A DNA stretch of 64,000 nucleotides from Altericroceibacterium spongiae. Its GTDB lineage: Bacteria > Pseudomonadota > Alphaproteobacteria > Sphingomonadales > Sphingomonadaceae. The DNA lies in NCBI RefSeq assembly GCF_003610805.1, contig NZ_RAPF01000002.1, positions 310,001 to 374,000 on the forward strand, written 5' to 3'. The notes under the pieces were generated by a model. That model saw nothing but the letters and a program-made list of their open reading frames with translations. It ran no database searches and was not told where the DNA came from. Below, piece after piece: positions 8,247 through 16,625 of the stretch. The position numbers were made by a program, and so were the translations under genes. Within the stretch, counting starts at the first letter, position 1. Each line of letters begins with the position of its first letter.

Positions 8247-9845
8247 ATGGACACAAACAGTCACGAAACATCGTCTTATGATGTTATTGTTATCGGTTCG
8301 GGTGCCGCCGGGCTTACCGCTGCTCTGGCGCTTGCTGCGAAACTGAAAGTTCTGGTTCTGGCGAAAGGCAAGCTGACCAGCGGGTCGACAGCCTGGGCTC
8401 AGGGCGGCATCGCTGCAGTTCTCGATACCGGGGACACATTCGAAAATCATATCGCAGATACGATGGATGCCGGGGCCGGGCTTAATCGCCGGGAGACGGT
8501 GGAATTTGTGATTGAGCGAGCACCTCATGCGATTGAAGGGCTTGTGGAATTGGGTGTGCCTTTCAACACTGAGGGCAGCAATCTTCATTTGACCCGGGAA
8601 GGCGGTCATTCACATCGTCGTATTGTCCATGTCAACGATGCGACCGGTTGGGCGGTGCAGACGGCACTGCTCAAAGCGGCGGAGGAAAATCCCAATATCA
8701 CTCTGCTGCCCGACCATACCTGTATTGATCTGATTAATGGCCAGCATGAGAAGCGTTACTCAGGATCTGGCCGGGTCTGGGGCGTCTATGCGCTGGATGC
8801 TGCAACCGGAAAGGTGCAGGCCTATACCGGGCGGGCGACGATTATGGCATCAGGTGGTGCGGGGCGGGTCTATCGTTTCTCTACCGCTCCGCGCGGGGCG
8901 ACAGGGGACGGTATCGCGATGGCCTGGCGGGCCGGCGCACGTGTGTCCAATATGGAAATGATGCAGTTCCATCCGACTTGTCTCTATAATCTCGAAGTCA
9001 AAAATTTCCTCATAACGGAGGCGGTGCGGGGTGAAGGCGGTCAACTGAAGATTCCCGAAACGGGAGAGCGCTTCATGCCCTATTTCGATGACCGTGCTGA
9101 GCTTGCTCCAAGAGATATCGTTGCACGTGCTATCGATCATGAAATCAAGCGTCTTGGCCTTGATTACGTTCACCTCGATATAAGCCATCAGCCACCCGAA
9201 TTCGTGAAGGAGCACTTCCCGACTATTCATGAAAAGTTGCTCGGGCTCGGTATCGATATGACGAGAGAGCCGATTCCGGTCGTGCCGGCGCAGCATTACA
9301 CTTGCGGTGGCATTCTGATCGATCTTAACGCTCGCACCGATTTGCCAGGACTATGGGCTGCAGGCGAATGTACTGAAAGTGGTCTGCATGGCGCTAACCG
9401 TCTTGCCTCGAATTCTTTGCTTGAATGTTTTGTTTTTGGTGAAGCGGCCGCGCGGGACATTCTTGCGTGTTGGGAGACGCTCGATTCTCCTCCTCCGATC
9501 CGCGAATGGGATGAAAGCCGTGTGACCGATTCCGACGAGGAAGTGGTTATCAAGCAGAACTGGACCGAGATCCGCCGCTTTATGTGGAATTATGTCGGGA
9601 TCGTGCGCACCACCAAACGGCTGGAACGTGCGGCACATCGGATCAAACTGCTGACCGACGAGATCGAAGATTATTATGGGCATTTCCGTGTCACCACTGA
9701 TCTCATTGAATTACGTAATTTGTTGCAATGCGCCGATCTGATTGTCCGGAGTGCTTTAAAGCGGCATGAAAGCCGCGGGCTACATTTCACACTGGATTAC
9801 CCGCAATCTTCAATGGCGCCGCGCGATACTGTGCTGGTTCCCTGA
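8247..9845 (+). CDS. nadB: L-aspartate oxidase
   Basis: This 532-residue flavoenzyme oxidises L-aspartate to iminoaspartate, the first step of de novo NAD synthesis in the cytosol. It has the FAD-binding GSGAAGLTAAL near the N-terminus, STAWAQGGIAA, the catalytic-region REGGHSHRRIVH, and the family block GLHGANRLASNSLLE. nadA and nadC are not adjacent. The ATG at 8247 matches family starts. Its last 36 bases overlap the convergent merC-like gene. Confidence 0.96.
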   Translation: MDTNSHETSSYDVIVIGSGAAGLTAALALAAKLKVLVLAKGKLTSGSTAWAQGGIAAVLDTGDTFENHIADTMDAGAGLNRRETVEFVIERAPHAIEGLVELGVPFNTEGSNLHLTREGGHSHRRIVHVNDATGWAVQTALLKAAEENPNITLLPDHTCIDLINGQHEKRYSGSGRVWGVYALDAATGKVQAYTGRATIMASGGAGRVYRFSTAPRGATGDGIAMAWRAGARVSNMEMMQFHPTCLYNLEVKNFLITEAVRGEGGQLKIPETGERFMPYFDDRAELAPRDIVARAIDHEIKRLGLDYVHLDISHQPPEFVKEHFPTIHEKLLGLGIDMTREPIPVVPAQHYTCGGILIDLNARTDLPGLWAAGECTESGLHGANRLASNSLLECFVFGEAAARDILACWETLDSPPPIREWDESRVTDSDEEVVIKQNWTEIRRFMWNYVGIVRTTKRLERAAHRIKLLTDEIEDYYGHFRVTTDLIELRNLLQCADLIVRSALKRHESRGLHFTLDYPQSSMAPRDTVLVP

Positions 9846-10247
9846 CTGGCAATGCGTTTCCCGGCGCTTGCGCCAGTTCCAGATATGGCCTGTAACCAGT
9901 AAAAGGCTCCCTGCTACGGTGATCAGAGTCTCCCAGTCATGTAGCCGAGGCAATAGAGCGGCGGCGAGGCAAATGACGCCTGCTAGACCCGTCAGAGCGG
10001 GAACTATGGCGCCATGCCGGCGATAGCCGAGCCAGAAAGCGATAAAAGCGGCCGGAGCGACCAACAGGAATGCTGCCAGATGGAATCCTTCGGAGGCCGC
10101 GAAAACACCAAGAATACCAGGCAGTATGAGCAATAAAAGCGGGAGGGCAAGACAGTGGATCAGGCACAGGAATGAGGCAGTCAGGGCAGTGCTCTCGACA
10201 ATATCGGTGACCTGTTTTCTGCTTCTCAAGGCATATCCTGAAGGCAT
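9810..10247 (-). CDS. MerC-family inner-membrane protein
   Basis: Encodes 145 residues with four hydrophobic segments. The first contains the metal-site region ASFLCLIHCLALP, with the CxxxxC/H arrangement of MerC mercury-transport proteins. No mer operon is present, and chromosomal MerC homologues in sphingomonads may serve other metals. A 20-bp palindrome lies just upstream of the start and may be a metal-repressor operator. The 3' end overlaps nadB in convergent orientation. Confidence 0.8.
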   Translation of the reverse strand: MPSGYALRSRKQVTDIVESTALTASFLCLIHCLALPLLLLILPGILGVFAASEGFHLAAFLLVAPAAFIAFWLGYRRHGAIVPALTGLAGVICLAAALLPRLHDWETLITVAGSLLLVTGHIWNWRKRRETHCQSGNQHSIARRH

Positions 10248-10260
10248 GGTAAACTCTCAA

Positions 10261-10280
10261 TGATGTATGATATAACATCA
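10261..10280. promoter_or_regulatory. palindromic candidate operator upstream of merC-like gene
   Basis: TGATGT and ACATCA form a 6-bp inverted repeat around an AT-rich 8-base centre, 14 bases upstream of the merC-like ATG. The pattern resembles Fur-superfamily operators, and Zur would fit a metal-uptake gene. Assignment to Zur is inference. Confidence 0.45.
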
Positions 10281-10340
10281 CATAGATAAGATGTGATAAA
10301 AAGGGCAAAAGGTCTTTCCCGAAAAATTTTATGAACTGTG

Positions 10341-10382
10341 CTGGCATATGTCCGCGGGACTGTGCTGCGCATGCCAGTTTTT
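10341..10382 (+). terminator. hairpin followed by T-run
   Basis: CTGGCAT (10341-10347) pairs with ATGCCAG (10371-10377) around a 23-base loop and is followed by five T on the plus strand. No plus-strand gene ends here, so it may terminate read-through from nadB or a short transcript from the merC promoter region. Confidence 0.4.
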
Positions 10383-10404
10383 GTGTCGAAGGCAGCTGCC
10401 TATA

Positions 10405-10647
10405 TCATCCGATTCCCAGTGCCCGGCCGATCAGGATCAGCGCCATCGCGCCAACTATCGATGCAAGGCAACCAGCCTGATTGAAATCCCGACTGCCGCG
10501 TGAAGTGAATAGTCCGGCGAAAAGCGATCCGCCAATGCCGAGCAGGATTGTTGATATCCAGTCCATATCGACATTGCCGGGATAAAAGAGTCGAGCGAGC
10601 CCTCCGATCAGCAGACCGGCCAGAATGGCACTAAAAACATTTAGCAT
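10405..10647 (-). CDS. GlsB/YeaQ/YmgE family membrane protein
   Basis: Encodes 80 residues with three hydrophobic segments and glycine-rich packing (LAGLLIGGLARLF, ILLGIGGSLFAGL), the pattern of transglycosylase-associated (GlsB/YeaQ/YmgE) stress proteins of the inner membrane. A GGAGGAAA ribosome binding site precedes the ATG at 10647. Function in the family is poorly defined; many members are induced by general stress. Confidence 0.85.
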   Translation of the reverse strand: MLNVFSAILAGLLIGGLARLFYPGNVDMDWISTILLGIGGSLFAGLFTSRGSRDFNQAGCLASIVGAMALILIGRALGIG

Positions 10648-10799
10648 TAAGCGTTTCCTCCGGTTTGGTTTTCCATGTCTGTGTAAATAATGCCTGAAAA
10701 GCATGAACACTCCGACTGGTTGCTTAGCTTTTGTAGCTTCGATGCATCGAAGTCTTCGGGCGGTTGATCGCTTGTGGACAAATCCCTTTAAAAAAGCAG

Positions 10800-10828
10800 T
10801 TGACGAATTGCAAATGCGTCGCAATAAC
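10800..10828 (+). promoter_or_regulatory. candidate promoter with Fur-like dyad in the spacer
   Basis: TTGACG (10800-10805) and AATAAC (10823-10828) are 17 bases apart. The spacer and -10 region contain an inverted repeat, ATTGC (10807-10811) and GCAAT (10821-10825), resembling alphaproteobacterial iron-responsive operators. It precedes a short frame with a good ribosome binding site (ATG at 10854) and the piuC-like gene. Confidence 0.45.
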
Positions 10829-10853
10829 CGTTTTACACGAAGTAAGGGAATAT

Positions 10854-10961
10854 ATGAAAATCACAGCTTCGCTTCGCCGGCCACCGGTGGCCATGATTGA
10901 CCTAGCCGACCCATCCTTCGCGGTTGTCCGGCTGGTCGGCGAGCGGAGGATCCGCCAGTGA
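10854..10961 (+). CDS. short frame behind the iron-type promoter; possible gene remnant
   Basis: A TAAGGGA ribosome binding site leads to an ATG and 35 codons beginning MKITASLRR and ending RRIRQ. It is too short to classify. Its place between an iron-type promoter and a PiuC homologue is where a TonB-dependent receptor usually sits, so it could be what is left of that gene or just leader sequence. The following 190 bases before the piuC-like gene show no recognisable coding and contain a hairpin at 11066-11091. Confidence 0.25.
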   Translation: MKITASLRRPPVAMIDLADPSFAVVRLVGERRIRQ

Positions 10962-11065
10962 GGGGAACCGATGTCTGCCCTCCAGTCCTGTTCCAGCGCC
11001 CGTTCCACTCCCATTGCGGGCGAGGTTGTTCGGGGCGGCACGGTTGCGGCGGATTGGGTGGGTTG

Positions 11066-11091
11066 GGTCTGGCAATGTCGCTCGCCAGACC
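11066..11091. repeat. hairpin in the region upstream of the piuC-like gene
   Basis: GGTCTGGC (11066-11073) pairs with GCCAGACC (11084-11091) around a ten-base loop. No T-run follows. Function unknown. Confidence 0.4.
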
Positions 11092-11152
11092 TGACCCGCC
11101 AATGTCCGAACCCCTAAAACAGCTTCCTTCTCCTACATGGCTGGGGGATTCC

Positions 11153-11803
11153 ATGGTTGTGAAACTGCAGGATGTTCTAACTCCCGATATGGCTGCCAGA
11201 CTCAGCGAAAGCGTGCGCATGGCAGGCTATGAAACGGATGCACCGGGTCGGGATATAACCGCTTGTAGTCGGGCGAGGCAGGCCGCACAGGCGGAAATCA
11301 CAGCGGCGCTAATGGATCATTCCGGTTTCCTATCCTCCGTATTGCCCCATTCCGTTACCCCGCCTTCTTTCGAGATTTCGTCAGATGGGGATAGGCTGAC
11401 ACGACAAATGAGCAAAGTGCCGCAATGTCATCCGGAGACGGGGGCGCCGTTTCGGCCGGATATGGCGGCGATGCTATTTTTGTCCGATCCGGCAGATTAT
11501 GAAGGAGGTGAATTGCAATTATCCGGCCGTTTTGCGCAGGCAGGCTATCGTTTACCTGCTGGGCATATGCTGATTTTTGCGCCTGGTAGCTTCCGCCGCA
11601 TGGCTCCGGTCGTATCGGGGAACCGATTGGCCTGTTTTTTCTGGATGCAGTCGCTGGTTGGGGACAGTGCTGCACGGCGGACATTGTATGAGCTGGATCG
11701 GGCGATCCAGAGTCTGACAGCCGAACGAGGTCGTAAGGATGATCAAGTCGGTCGTCTCACGGCCATATACCATCAACTGATCCGGCGGTGGGCGGAAGCC
11801 TGA
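11153..11803 (+). CDS. degenerate PiuC/YbiX-type Fe(II)/2-oxoglutarate oxygenase
   Basis: The 216 residues align along their length with PKHD-type hydroxylases such as YbiX/PiuC: MLFLSDPADYEGGELQL, LPAGHMLIFAPGSF, FFWMQS and a C-terminal LYELDRAIQSL. The expected HxD iron motif is replaced in the segment TRQMSK, and the distal histidine (LHxVTPV in the family) is Arg in FRRMAPVV. Only the 2-oxoglutarate-binding Arg (GNRLACFF) is kept. It is therefore unlikely to be an active oxygenase. The start at 11153 gives the family length and has a G-rich ribosome binding site; an ATG at 11102 is possible. The TonB receptor gene that normally accompanies piuC is absent. Confidence 0.8.
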   Translation: MVVKLQDVLTPDMAARLSESVRMAGYETDAPGRDITACSRARQAAQAEITAALMDHSGFLSSVLPHSVTPPSFEISSDGDRLTRQMSKVPQCHPETGAPFRPDMAAMLFLSDPADYEGGELQLSGRFAQAGYRLPAGHMLIFAPGSFRRMAPVVSGNRLACFFWMQSLVGDSAARRTLYELDRAIQSLTAERGRKDDQVGRLTAIYHQLIRRWAEA

Positions 11804-11823
11804 CCTTCTGTTGATTTGATGTC

Positions 11824-11859
11824 AAAGACGGTGTTCGGGCTTCCGGATACCGTCTTTTT
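11824..11859 (+). terminator. intrinsic terminator after the piuC-like gene
   Basis: AAAGACGGT (11824-11832) pairs with ACCGTCTTT (11849-11857), and the arm runs into five T. It lies 20 bases after the stop codon. Confidence 0.85.
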
Positions 11860-12136
11860 ACATATTGAACACATCATAAAGTCGGTGAATCACAGTGACG
11901 CAAACGATCTTTCCGACGCCAAAAAATTGCTGAAATTTTATCGAAAGATTCACACCGCGGTAACATCGAAAGTGAACAATCTTTTTTTCTTCAGAACGGT
12001 TTTTCCTCTTGCGCAGATCGTAAAGCCAGCGGACCTCCTGCGTCGCGTGTATTATGTGAATATATCACCAGCACCTAAACACCGTTCTGCACGTCAGGCA
12101 GGACGAATTGCCCCTTGTCAGGAGACTCGTGTTGAA

Positions 12137-12152
12137 CCACTATCTGTAGTGG
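12137..12152. promoter_or_regulatory. NrdR-box-like palindrome upstream of nrdA
   Basis: CCACTATCTGTAGTGG is a perfect palindrome (18 bp including flanking A and T) and agrees with the NrdR box pattern CxAxATxTxG found before ribonucleotide reductase genes. A weaker match, CCACAATACTGAGTTT, lies at 12171-12186, giving a centre-to-centre spacing of 34 instead of the usual 31-32 bp. The box lies about 240 bases before the nrdA start. Confidence 0.5.
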
Positions 12153-12189
12153 TAGGGCAATGTGATGGCCCCACAATACTGAGTTTCCG

Positions 12190-12393
12190 AACTGTCTCGC
12201 TTTGGTGCAAGACGGCTCACGGATTCGGGTCGTGGTGAAGCAAAGGCCAACAGCTGGACGGGCAAAAGCCGGGGATAAGTTTCCCTTTTGAGCTGCCGTT
12301 CGCTTGGTATGAGAGCTGCTTCGCCCCGGCGCGGCAATACTGATTCCGGCACTTTTTAGGTAGTGCCATCGCAACGATAGCGGGGCTTTGAGC
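12190..12393 (+). promoter_or_regulatory. long nrdA leader without a gene
   Basis: About 200 bases between the NrdR-like box and nrdA contain no convincing frame. Stem-forming sequences are present, including GGCACT (12348-12353) with AGTGCC (12362-12367) just before the start codon. No B12-box or other riboswitch consensus is seen. The wider stretch from 11860 to 12136 is AT-rich and also shows no gene. Confidence 0.3.
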
Positions 12394-14379
12394 ATGGATT
12401 TCACGACTGGAGATAAGGCGGCGATGAACCTCGACGATCTGGATAGTGCTGTGGTGGAAAAGGAACCGGCAGTAACGACGCCTGAAGCGGACTTTGAAGC
12501 AAGCAAGGCTGAAGCCAAGCCTGCTGTAGCGTCTGAGGATAACGCGGCGGCCAAGCCGGATTCCAAGACAATCAATCCGCGACGCTTTGATGTGAAAACC
12601 GATACGTCTCGCGATGCGCTGCTGACCGAATTCGGTAAGGAAACACTGACGGATCGTTACTTGCTTCCAGGTGAATCCTATCAAGATCTTTTTGCCCGTG
12701 TCGCTGATGCCTATGCGGACGATGCCGAGCATGCGCAGCGCCTGTATGACTATATTTCCAGTCTCTGGTTCATGCCGGCAACACCGGTACTTTCCAATGG
12801 CGGCACCAATCGGGGTTTGCCGATCAGCTGCTATCTGAACTCGGTTGAGGATAGTCTTGAAGGGATCGTCAATACCTGGAACGAGAATGTCTGGCTGGCC
12901 TCACGGGGCGGTGGCATTGGCACCTATTGGGGCAATGTGCGTGGCATCGGCGAGCCGGTGGGTCTCAATGGCAAGACCAGTGGTATCATTCCTTTCGTGC
13001 GCGTTATGGACAGTCTGACGCTGGCCATCAGCCAGGGTTCGCTGCGTCGCGGTTCAGCGGCCTGCTATATCGATATCTCGCATCCGGAAATCGAGGAGTT
13101 CCTCGAAATTCGTAAGACCAGCGGCGATTTTAACCGCAAGGCGCTGAACCTGCATCACGGTGTGCTGGTGACCGATGAATTTATGGAAGCGGTTCGGGCC
13201 GGCACGGATTTCGAACTGAGAAGCCCGCGGGATGGTTCTGTGCGCGGTAAAGTGCATGCGCGTTCGTTGTTTCAGAAGCTGCTTGAAGTGCGTCTCGCCA
13301 CCGGTGAGCCCTATATCGTCTTTTCCGATACGGTGAATCGTATGATGCCCAGGCATCATCGTGATTTGGGGCTCAAGGTTTCGACTTCCAATCTATGTTC
13401 GGAAATCACCTTGCCGACCGGTTTCGATCATCTCGGTAATGACCGTACAGCTGTATGCTGCCTGTCTTCACTCAATCTGGAGCGCTGGGATGAGTGGAAT
13501 ACGGATAAGCAGTTTATTGAGGACATTATGCGCTTCCTCGATAATGTCTTGCAGGACTTTATCGATCGCGCTCCAACAGAAATGGCGCGCGCCAAGTATT
13601 CCGCATCGCGCGAACGGTCTGTTGGTATGGGTGTGATGGGCTTCCATTCCTTCCTTCAGTCCAAACGGATCGGCTTCGAAACCGCCATGGCGAAGGCATG
13701 GAACCTGAAGATGTTCAAACACATCAATGCCAAAGCCAATGAAGCCTCGATGATGCTCGCCAAGGAACGTGGTCCATGTCCCGATGCCGAAGATATGGGC
13801 ATGATGGAACGTTTCTCCTGCAAAATGGCGATTGCGCCAACCGCTTCGATCAGCATCATTTGTGGTGGCACAAGTGCCTGTATCGAGCCCATTCCGGCTA
13901 ATATCTATACGCACAAAACGCTGTCAGGCAGTTTCATTGTGAAAAACCCGTATCTGGAGAAAATTCTCAAGGAGAAGAGCAAGGATTCCACGAATGTGTG
14001 GAACTCAATCCTTGAAAAGGGTGGTTCAGTACAACATCTCGACTTTCTCTCGCCTGAAGAAAAGGCTGTGTTCAAGACCAGTTTTGAAATCGATCAGCGC
14101 TGGTTGCTCGAATTTGCAGGGGACCGTACGCCCTTTATCGATCAGGCGCAGAGCCTTAACCTCTTCATTCCGGCTGATGTCGATAAATGGGATCTGGCCA
14201 TGCTGCATTTCCAAGCATGGGAAAAAGGCATTAAATCGCTTTATTATCTGCGCTCGAAGAGTGTGCAGCGCGCCGGTTTTGCCGGAGGTGTGGAAGCGGA
14301 CAATACGCCTGAAGCTGCCAAATACGAATTCAACGCGGCAGAACAGACCGATTATGAAGAATGTCTTGCCTGCCAGTAA
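12394..14379 (+). CDS. nrdA: ribonucleoside-diphosphate reductase, alpha subunit
   Basis: A 661-residue class I catalytic subunit that reduces ribonucleotides to deoxyribonucleotides together with NrdB. Redox and radical residues are visible: Cys in PISCYLN, the NxCxE motif NLCSEI (Cys near residue 335), and the C-terminal thiol pair in EECLACQ. The first 80 residues are acidic and Ala-rich and do not form an ATP-cone, so this is the short NrdA type without overall activity regulation in this subunit. The ATG at 12394 is chosen; a TTG at 12388 and an ATG at 12424 are alternatives. nrdB is 21 kb away. Confidence 0.95.
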   Translation: MDFTTGDKAAMNLDDLDSAVVEKEPAVTTPEADFEASKAEAKPAVASEDNAAAKPDSKTINPRRFDVKTDTSRDALLTEFGKETLTDRYLLPGESYQDLFARVADAYADDAEHAQRLYDYISSLWFMPATPVLSNGGTNRGLPISCYLNSVEDSLEGIVNTWNENVWLASRGGGIGTYWGNVRGIGEPVGLNGKTSGIIPFVRVMDSLTLAISQGSLRRGSAACYIDISHPEIEEFLEIRKTSGDFNRKALNLHHGVLVTDEFMEAVRAGTDFELRSPRDGSVRGKVHARSLFQKLLEVRLATGEPYIVFSDTVNRMMPRHHRDLGLKVSTSNLCSEITLPTGFDHLGNDRTAVCCLSSLNLERWDEWNTDKQFIEDIMRFLDNVLQDFIDRAPTEMARAKYSASRERSVGMGVMGFHSFLQSKRIGFETAMAKAWNLKMFKHINAKANEASMMLAKERGPCPDAEDMGMMERFSCKMAIAPTASISIICGGTSACIEPIPANIYTHKTLSGSFIVKNPYLEKILKEKSKDSTNVWNSILEKGGSVQHLDFLSPEEKAVFKTSFEIDQRWLLEFAGDRTPFIDQAQSLNLFIPADVDKWDLAMLHFQAWEKGIKSLYYLRSKSVQRAGFAGGVEADNTPEAAKYEFNAAEQTDYEECLACQ

Positions 14380-14397
14380 GTGTAGATCGCATCGATT

Positions 14398-14440
14398 AAA
14401 AAAGGGAGCCGGAGCGATTGAACGCTCCGGCCCCCTTTTT
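14398..14440 (+). terminator. terminator between nrdA and the convergent receptor gene
   Basis: CCGGAGCG and CGCTCCGG form the core stem, flanked by an A-run on the left and a five-T run on the right, so it can act in both directions for nrdA and the convergent receptor gene. Confidence 0.85.
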
Positions 14441-14462
14441 GTTGGGCCAATAGTCAGATATT

Positions 14463-16532
14463 TCAGAAAGTATAAGTCAATGATCCGGAGATACTGCGTG
14501 GGGCTCCGTAAAGCGCCTGCGTCCACATCAGGCTGGCCAGATAATCTGCATTAGTGACATTGCGCAGATTGACGGTAGCCCGCAAATTGTCGACCACATT
14601 TACACCCGCCATTAGGTCCAGCACAGCGTAATCGTCCTGCGACACTGTAATATCGGCGTTGGGTCCGATACCGTCCTGACGGACAGCATTCTGCCAGCGC
14701 AACTGAGCTCCGAATTGCAGATCGTTCAATTCCGGAATGGTGTAAGTGGATGCAAGTTTGAGCGACTTGGTCGGCACATAGATACGAGTATCTTCACCAA
14801 CATCATTTTCGATATCGATACCGGTGTACCCACCGCTCAATGTCCAGTGATCCGTTATCCGACCATTGACTTCGATCTCGAATCCCTTGGAAGTTGTGTC
14901 GACTCCTGCATAATAGGTATCGCCATTCGCAAATTGTCCGGCCGCTTCAGCAAGATTGTTCTGCTTGGCTTTAAACAGCGCGGCGGTTGCATATAGACGT
15001 CCGTCTAGCCATTCGCTCTTGATACCACCTTCGATACTCGACCCTTTGACCGGATCAAGGCGCTGGCGTGTGTCGTCTACTTCATTCTGCGGATTGAAGA
15101 TATTGGTGTAGCTTGCATAAAGCGAAATGTTTTTCGTCAGATCGTAGGTCAGTCCGAAATAGGGGCTGAGTGCACTTTCATCACGTGCCGCATCTTCTCC
15201 GTAGGATGTGCCGCTTGTAGTTAGCCACATGGCACTGGCGCCGAGCAGAACTTTTAACCGGTCCGAAAGGTTAAGATGCATGGCGACATAGGCGCGCTGC
15301 AATTCATCATGTGTGTCGGCTTCAACCAGAGCTTCGGAGACGGCCGGTTCATCGATTGTATAGGTGTCGATCCCGGGAATGCCAGGATATTGAATTGTGG
15401 CTCCTAATCCCTGTGCCTCTATATAGTCCTGATAGGCAGAGGATAGACCGATCGATAATTCATGCTCACGGCCAAATGCTGTAAATGGTCCACTGGCAAC
15501 GACGTCCCCGAGATATTGATCGCTCGTGTCGGGATAATAACCCACCATGCCGAAAATCCCTTCATGAGAGTTTCGATCTGGATAACCATAGCCGTAAAGC
15601 AGCTTTGCATCGCCTTTCCAGCCATTATAGGTGAAGGTTCCGCGAAGATCCCAGCCATTGCCGAGCTCATAAGCCAGTTCGGCAAACGCGCTTTGGTTGG
15701 TCTGATCCCAATAGGTCCAGTCCTGCGAGCTGGATGAGGACCGAGGATAATCAATCCGTCCTCCGTCTGCATAAACCAGTGGCAGCGCACCCCACATTAC
15801 CCCGGTTGCATCGTTTTCCTGACGCGTATAGCCAACAGTTGCAGTGAGATCCGGAGAAGCATTCCAGGACAGGATTGCGCCATAGACATTGCGATTGGTG
15901 TGGCGATAATCGAGATAGGAATCGCCTTCATCATGGGCGTAAATCAGTCGGGCAGCCAATGTGCCGGAACTGTTGATAGGCCCAGAAATGTCCGCTTCAG
16001 CGCGCCACTGATCCCATTTACCGTAACGGCCTGATATGTTGCTGCGCAACTCTTCTGTCGGGCGTTTGCGAACATAGTTTATCGTGGCAGCCGGTGTGCC
16101 GATCCCGCTGCTGAGGGCATTTGCGCCCCGGATAACCTCAACACGCTCAAACAAAGCTGTATCGAGATCACCATACTGAATATTGAACAGTAGTGGCAAG
16201 CCGATCCCATCGACTTCGAAATTGCTCACTTCAAAACCGCGCGCCGTGTAATAGGTGCGGTCGGTTTCGGCGCGTTCCACATTTACGCCGACTGTCTGGT
16301 CGATCACATCGTTGATATTGTTAAGCGCGAAGTCTTTGATCCGTTTTTCGTCGATAATGGTGACTGATTGGGGAATTTCGCGCAGAGTCAACGGCATGCC
16401 GATGGCCGTATCGCTTTCCTGTTCTACGATACCGTTAACGATGATGTCGTCTCTCGGCGCGCTTTCCGCAAAGGCTTGGGAAGGAATCAATATGATAGCG
16501 GTGGTTAATGACAGTAATGTGGAGGTTTTCAT
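14463..16532 (-). CDS. TonB-dependent siderophore receptor (FhuE/FpvA type)
   Basis: A 689-residue outer-membrane receptor. A signal peptide ending AFA is followed by a plug domain with PLTLREIPQSVTIID and VEVIRGANAL, and a 22-strand barrel ending in an aromatic residue (GSLTYTF). The IPQSV plug signature is typical of ferric-siderophore receptors of the FhuE/FpvA group. A CAGGGGAAA ribosome binding site precedes the ATG, and a 17-bp inverted repeat lies 30 bases upstream. The siderophore cannot be predicted. An MFS transporter gene lies directly upstream on the same strand. Confidence 0.92.
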   Translation of the reverse strand: MKTSTLLSLTTAIILIPSQAFAESAPRDDIIVNGIVEQESDTAIGMPLTLREIPQSVTIIDEKRIKDFALNNINDVIDQTVGVNVERAETDRTYYTARGFEVSNFEVDGIGLPLLFNIQYGDLDTALFERVEVIRGANALSSGIGTPAATINYVRKRPTEELRSNISGRYGKWDQWRAEADISGPINSSGTLAARLIYAHDEGDSYLDYRHTNRNVYGAILSWNASPDLTATVGYTRQENDATGVMWGALPLVYADGGRIDYPRSSSSSQDWTYWDQTNQSAFAELAYELGNGWDLRGTFTYNGWKGDAKLLYGYGYPDRNSHEGIFGMVGYYPDTSDQYLGDVVASGPFTAFGREHELSIGLSSAYQDYIEAQGLGATIQYPGIPGIDTYTIDEPAVSEALVEADTHDELQRAYVAMHLNLSDRLKVLLGASAMWLTTSGTSYGEDAARDESALSPYFGLTYDLTKNISLYASYTNIFNPQNEVDDTRQRLDPVKGSSIEGGIKSEWLDGRLYATAALFKAKQNNLAEAAGQFANGDTYYAGVDTTSKGFEIEVNGRITDHWTLSGGYTGIDIENDVGEDTRIYVPTKSLKLASTYTIPELNDLQFGAQLRWQNAVRQDGIGPNADITVSQDDYAVLDLMAGVNVVDNLRATVNLRNVTNADYLASLMWTQALYGAPRSISGSLTYTF

Positions 16533-16561
16533 TGCTTTCCCCTGAGGACAGGGCGCGCGCT

Positions 16562-16604
16562 AAATGCAGCCATAATGCAAGTCAATAGCATTATGGCTGC
16601 ATTT
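16562..16604. promoter_or_regulatory. 17-bp perfect inverted repeat before the siderophore receptor
   Basis: Arms 16562-16578 and 16588-16604 are perfectly complementary with a nine-base spacer. The inner part, ATAATGC and GCATTAT, looks like an iron-repressor operator. The structure also lies 21 bases after the MFS stop and could act as a terminator, but on the minus strand only three T follow, whereas six T follow on the plus strand. Confidence 0.6.
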
Positions 16605-16625
16605 TTTGTGAGATGATCTTCTGTG

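Noticed and set aside
10331-10480. Plus-strand frame starting with a Cys-rich stretch (five Cys in the first 23 residues)
   Set aside because: No ribosome binding site, it overlaps a terminator-like hairpin and the end of the GlsB-type gene, and the second half reads like antisense of that gene.
12190-12393. Cobalamin riboswitch before nrdA
   Set aside because: No B12-box or conserved core, and the enzyme is class I with nrdB present, not a B12-dependent class II reductase.
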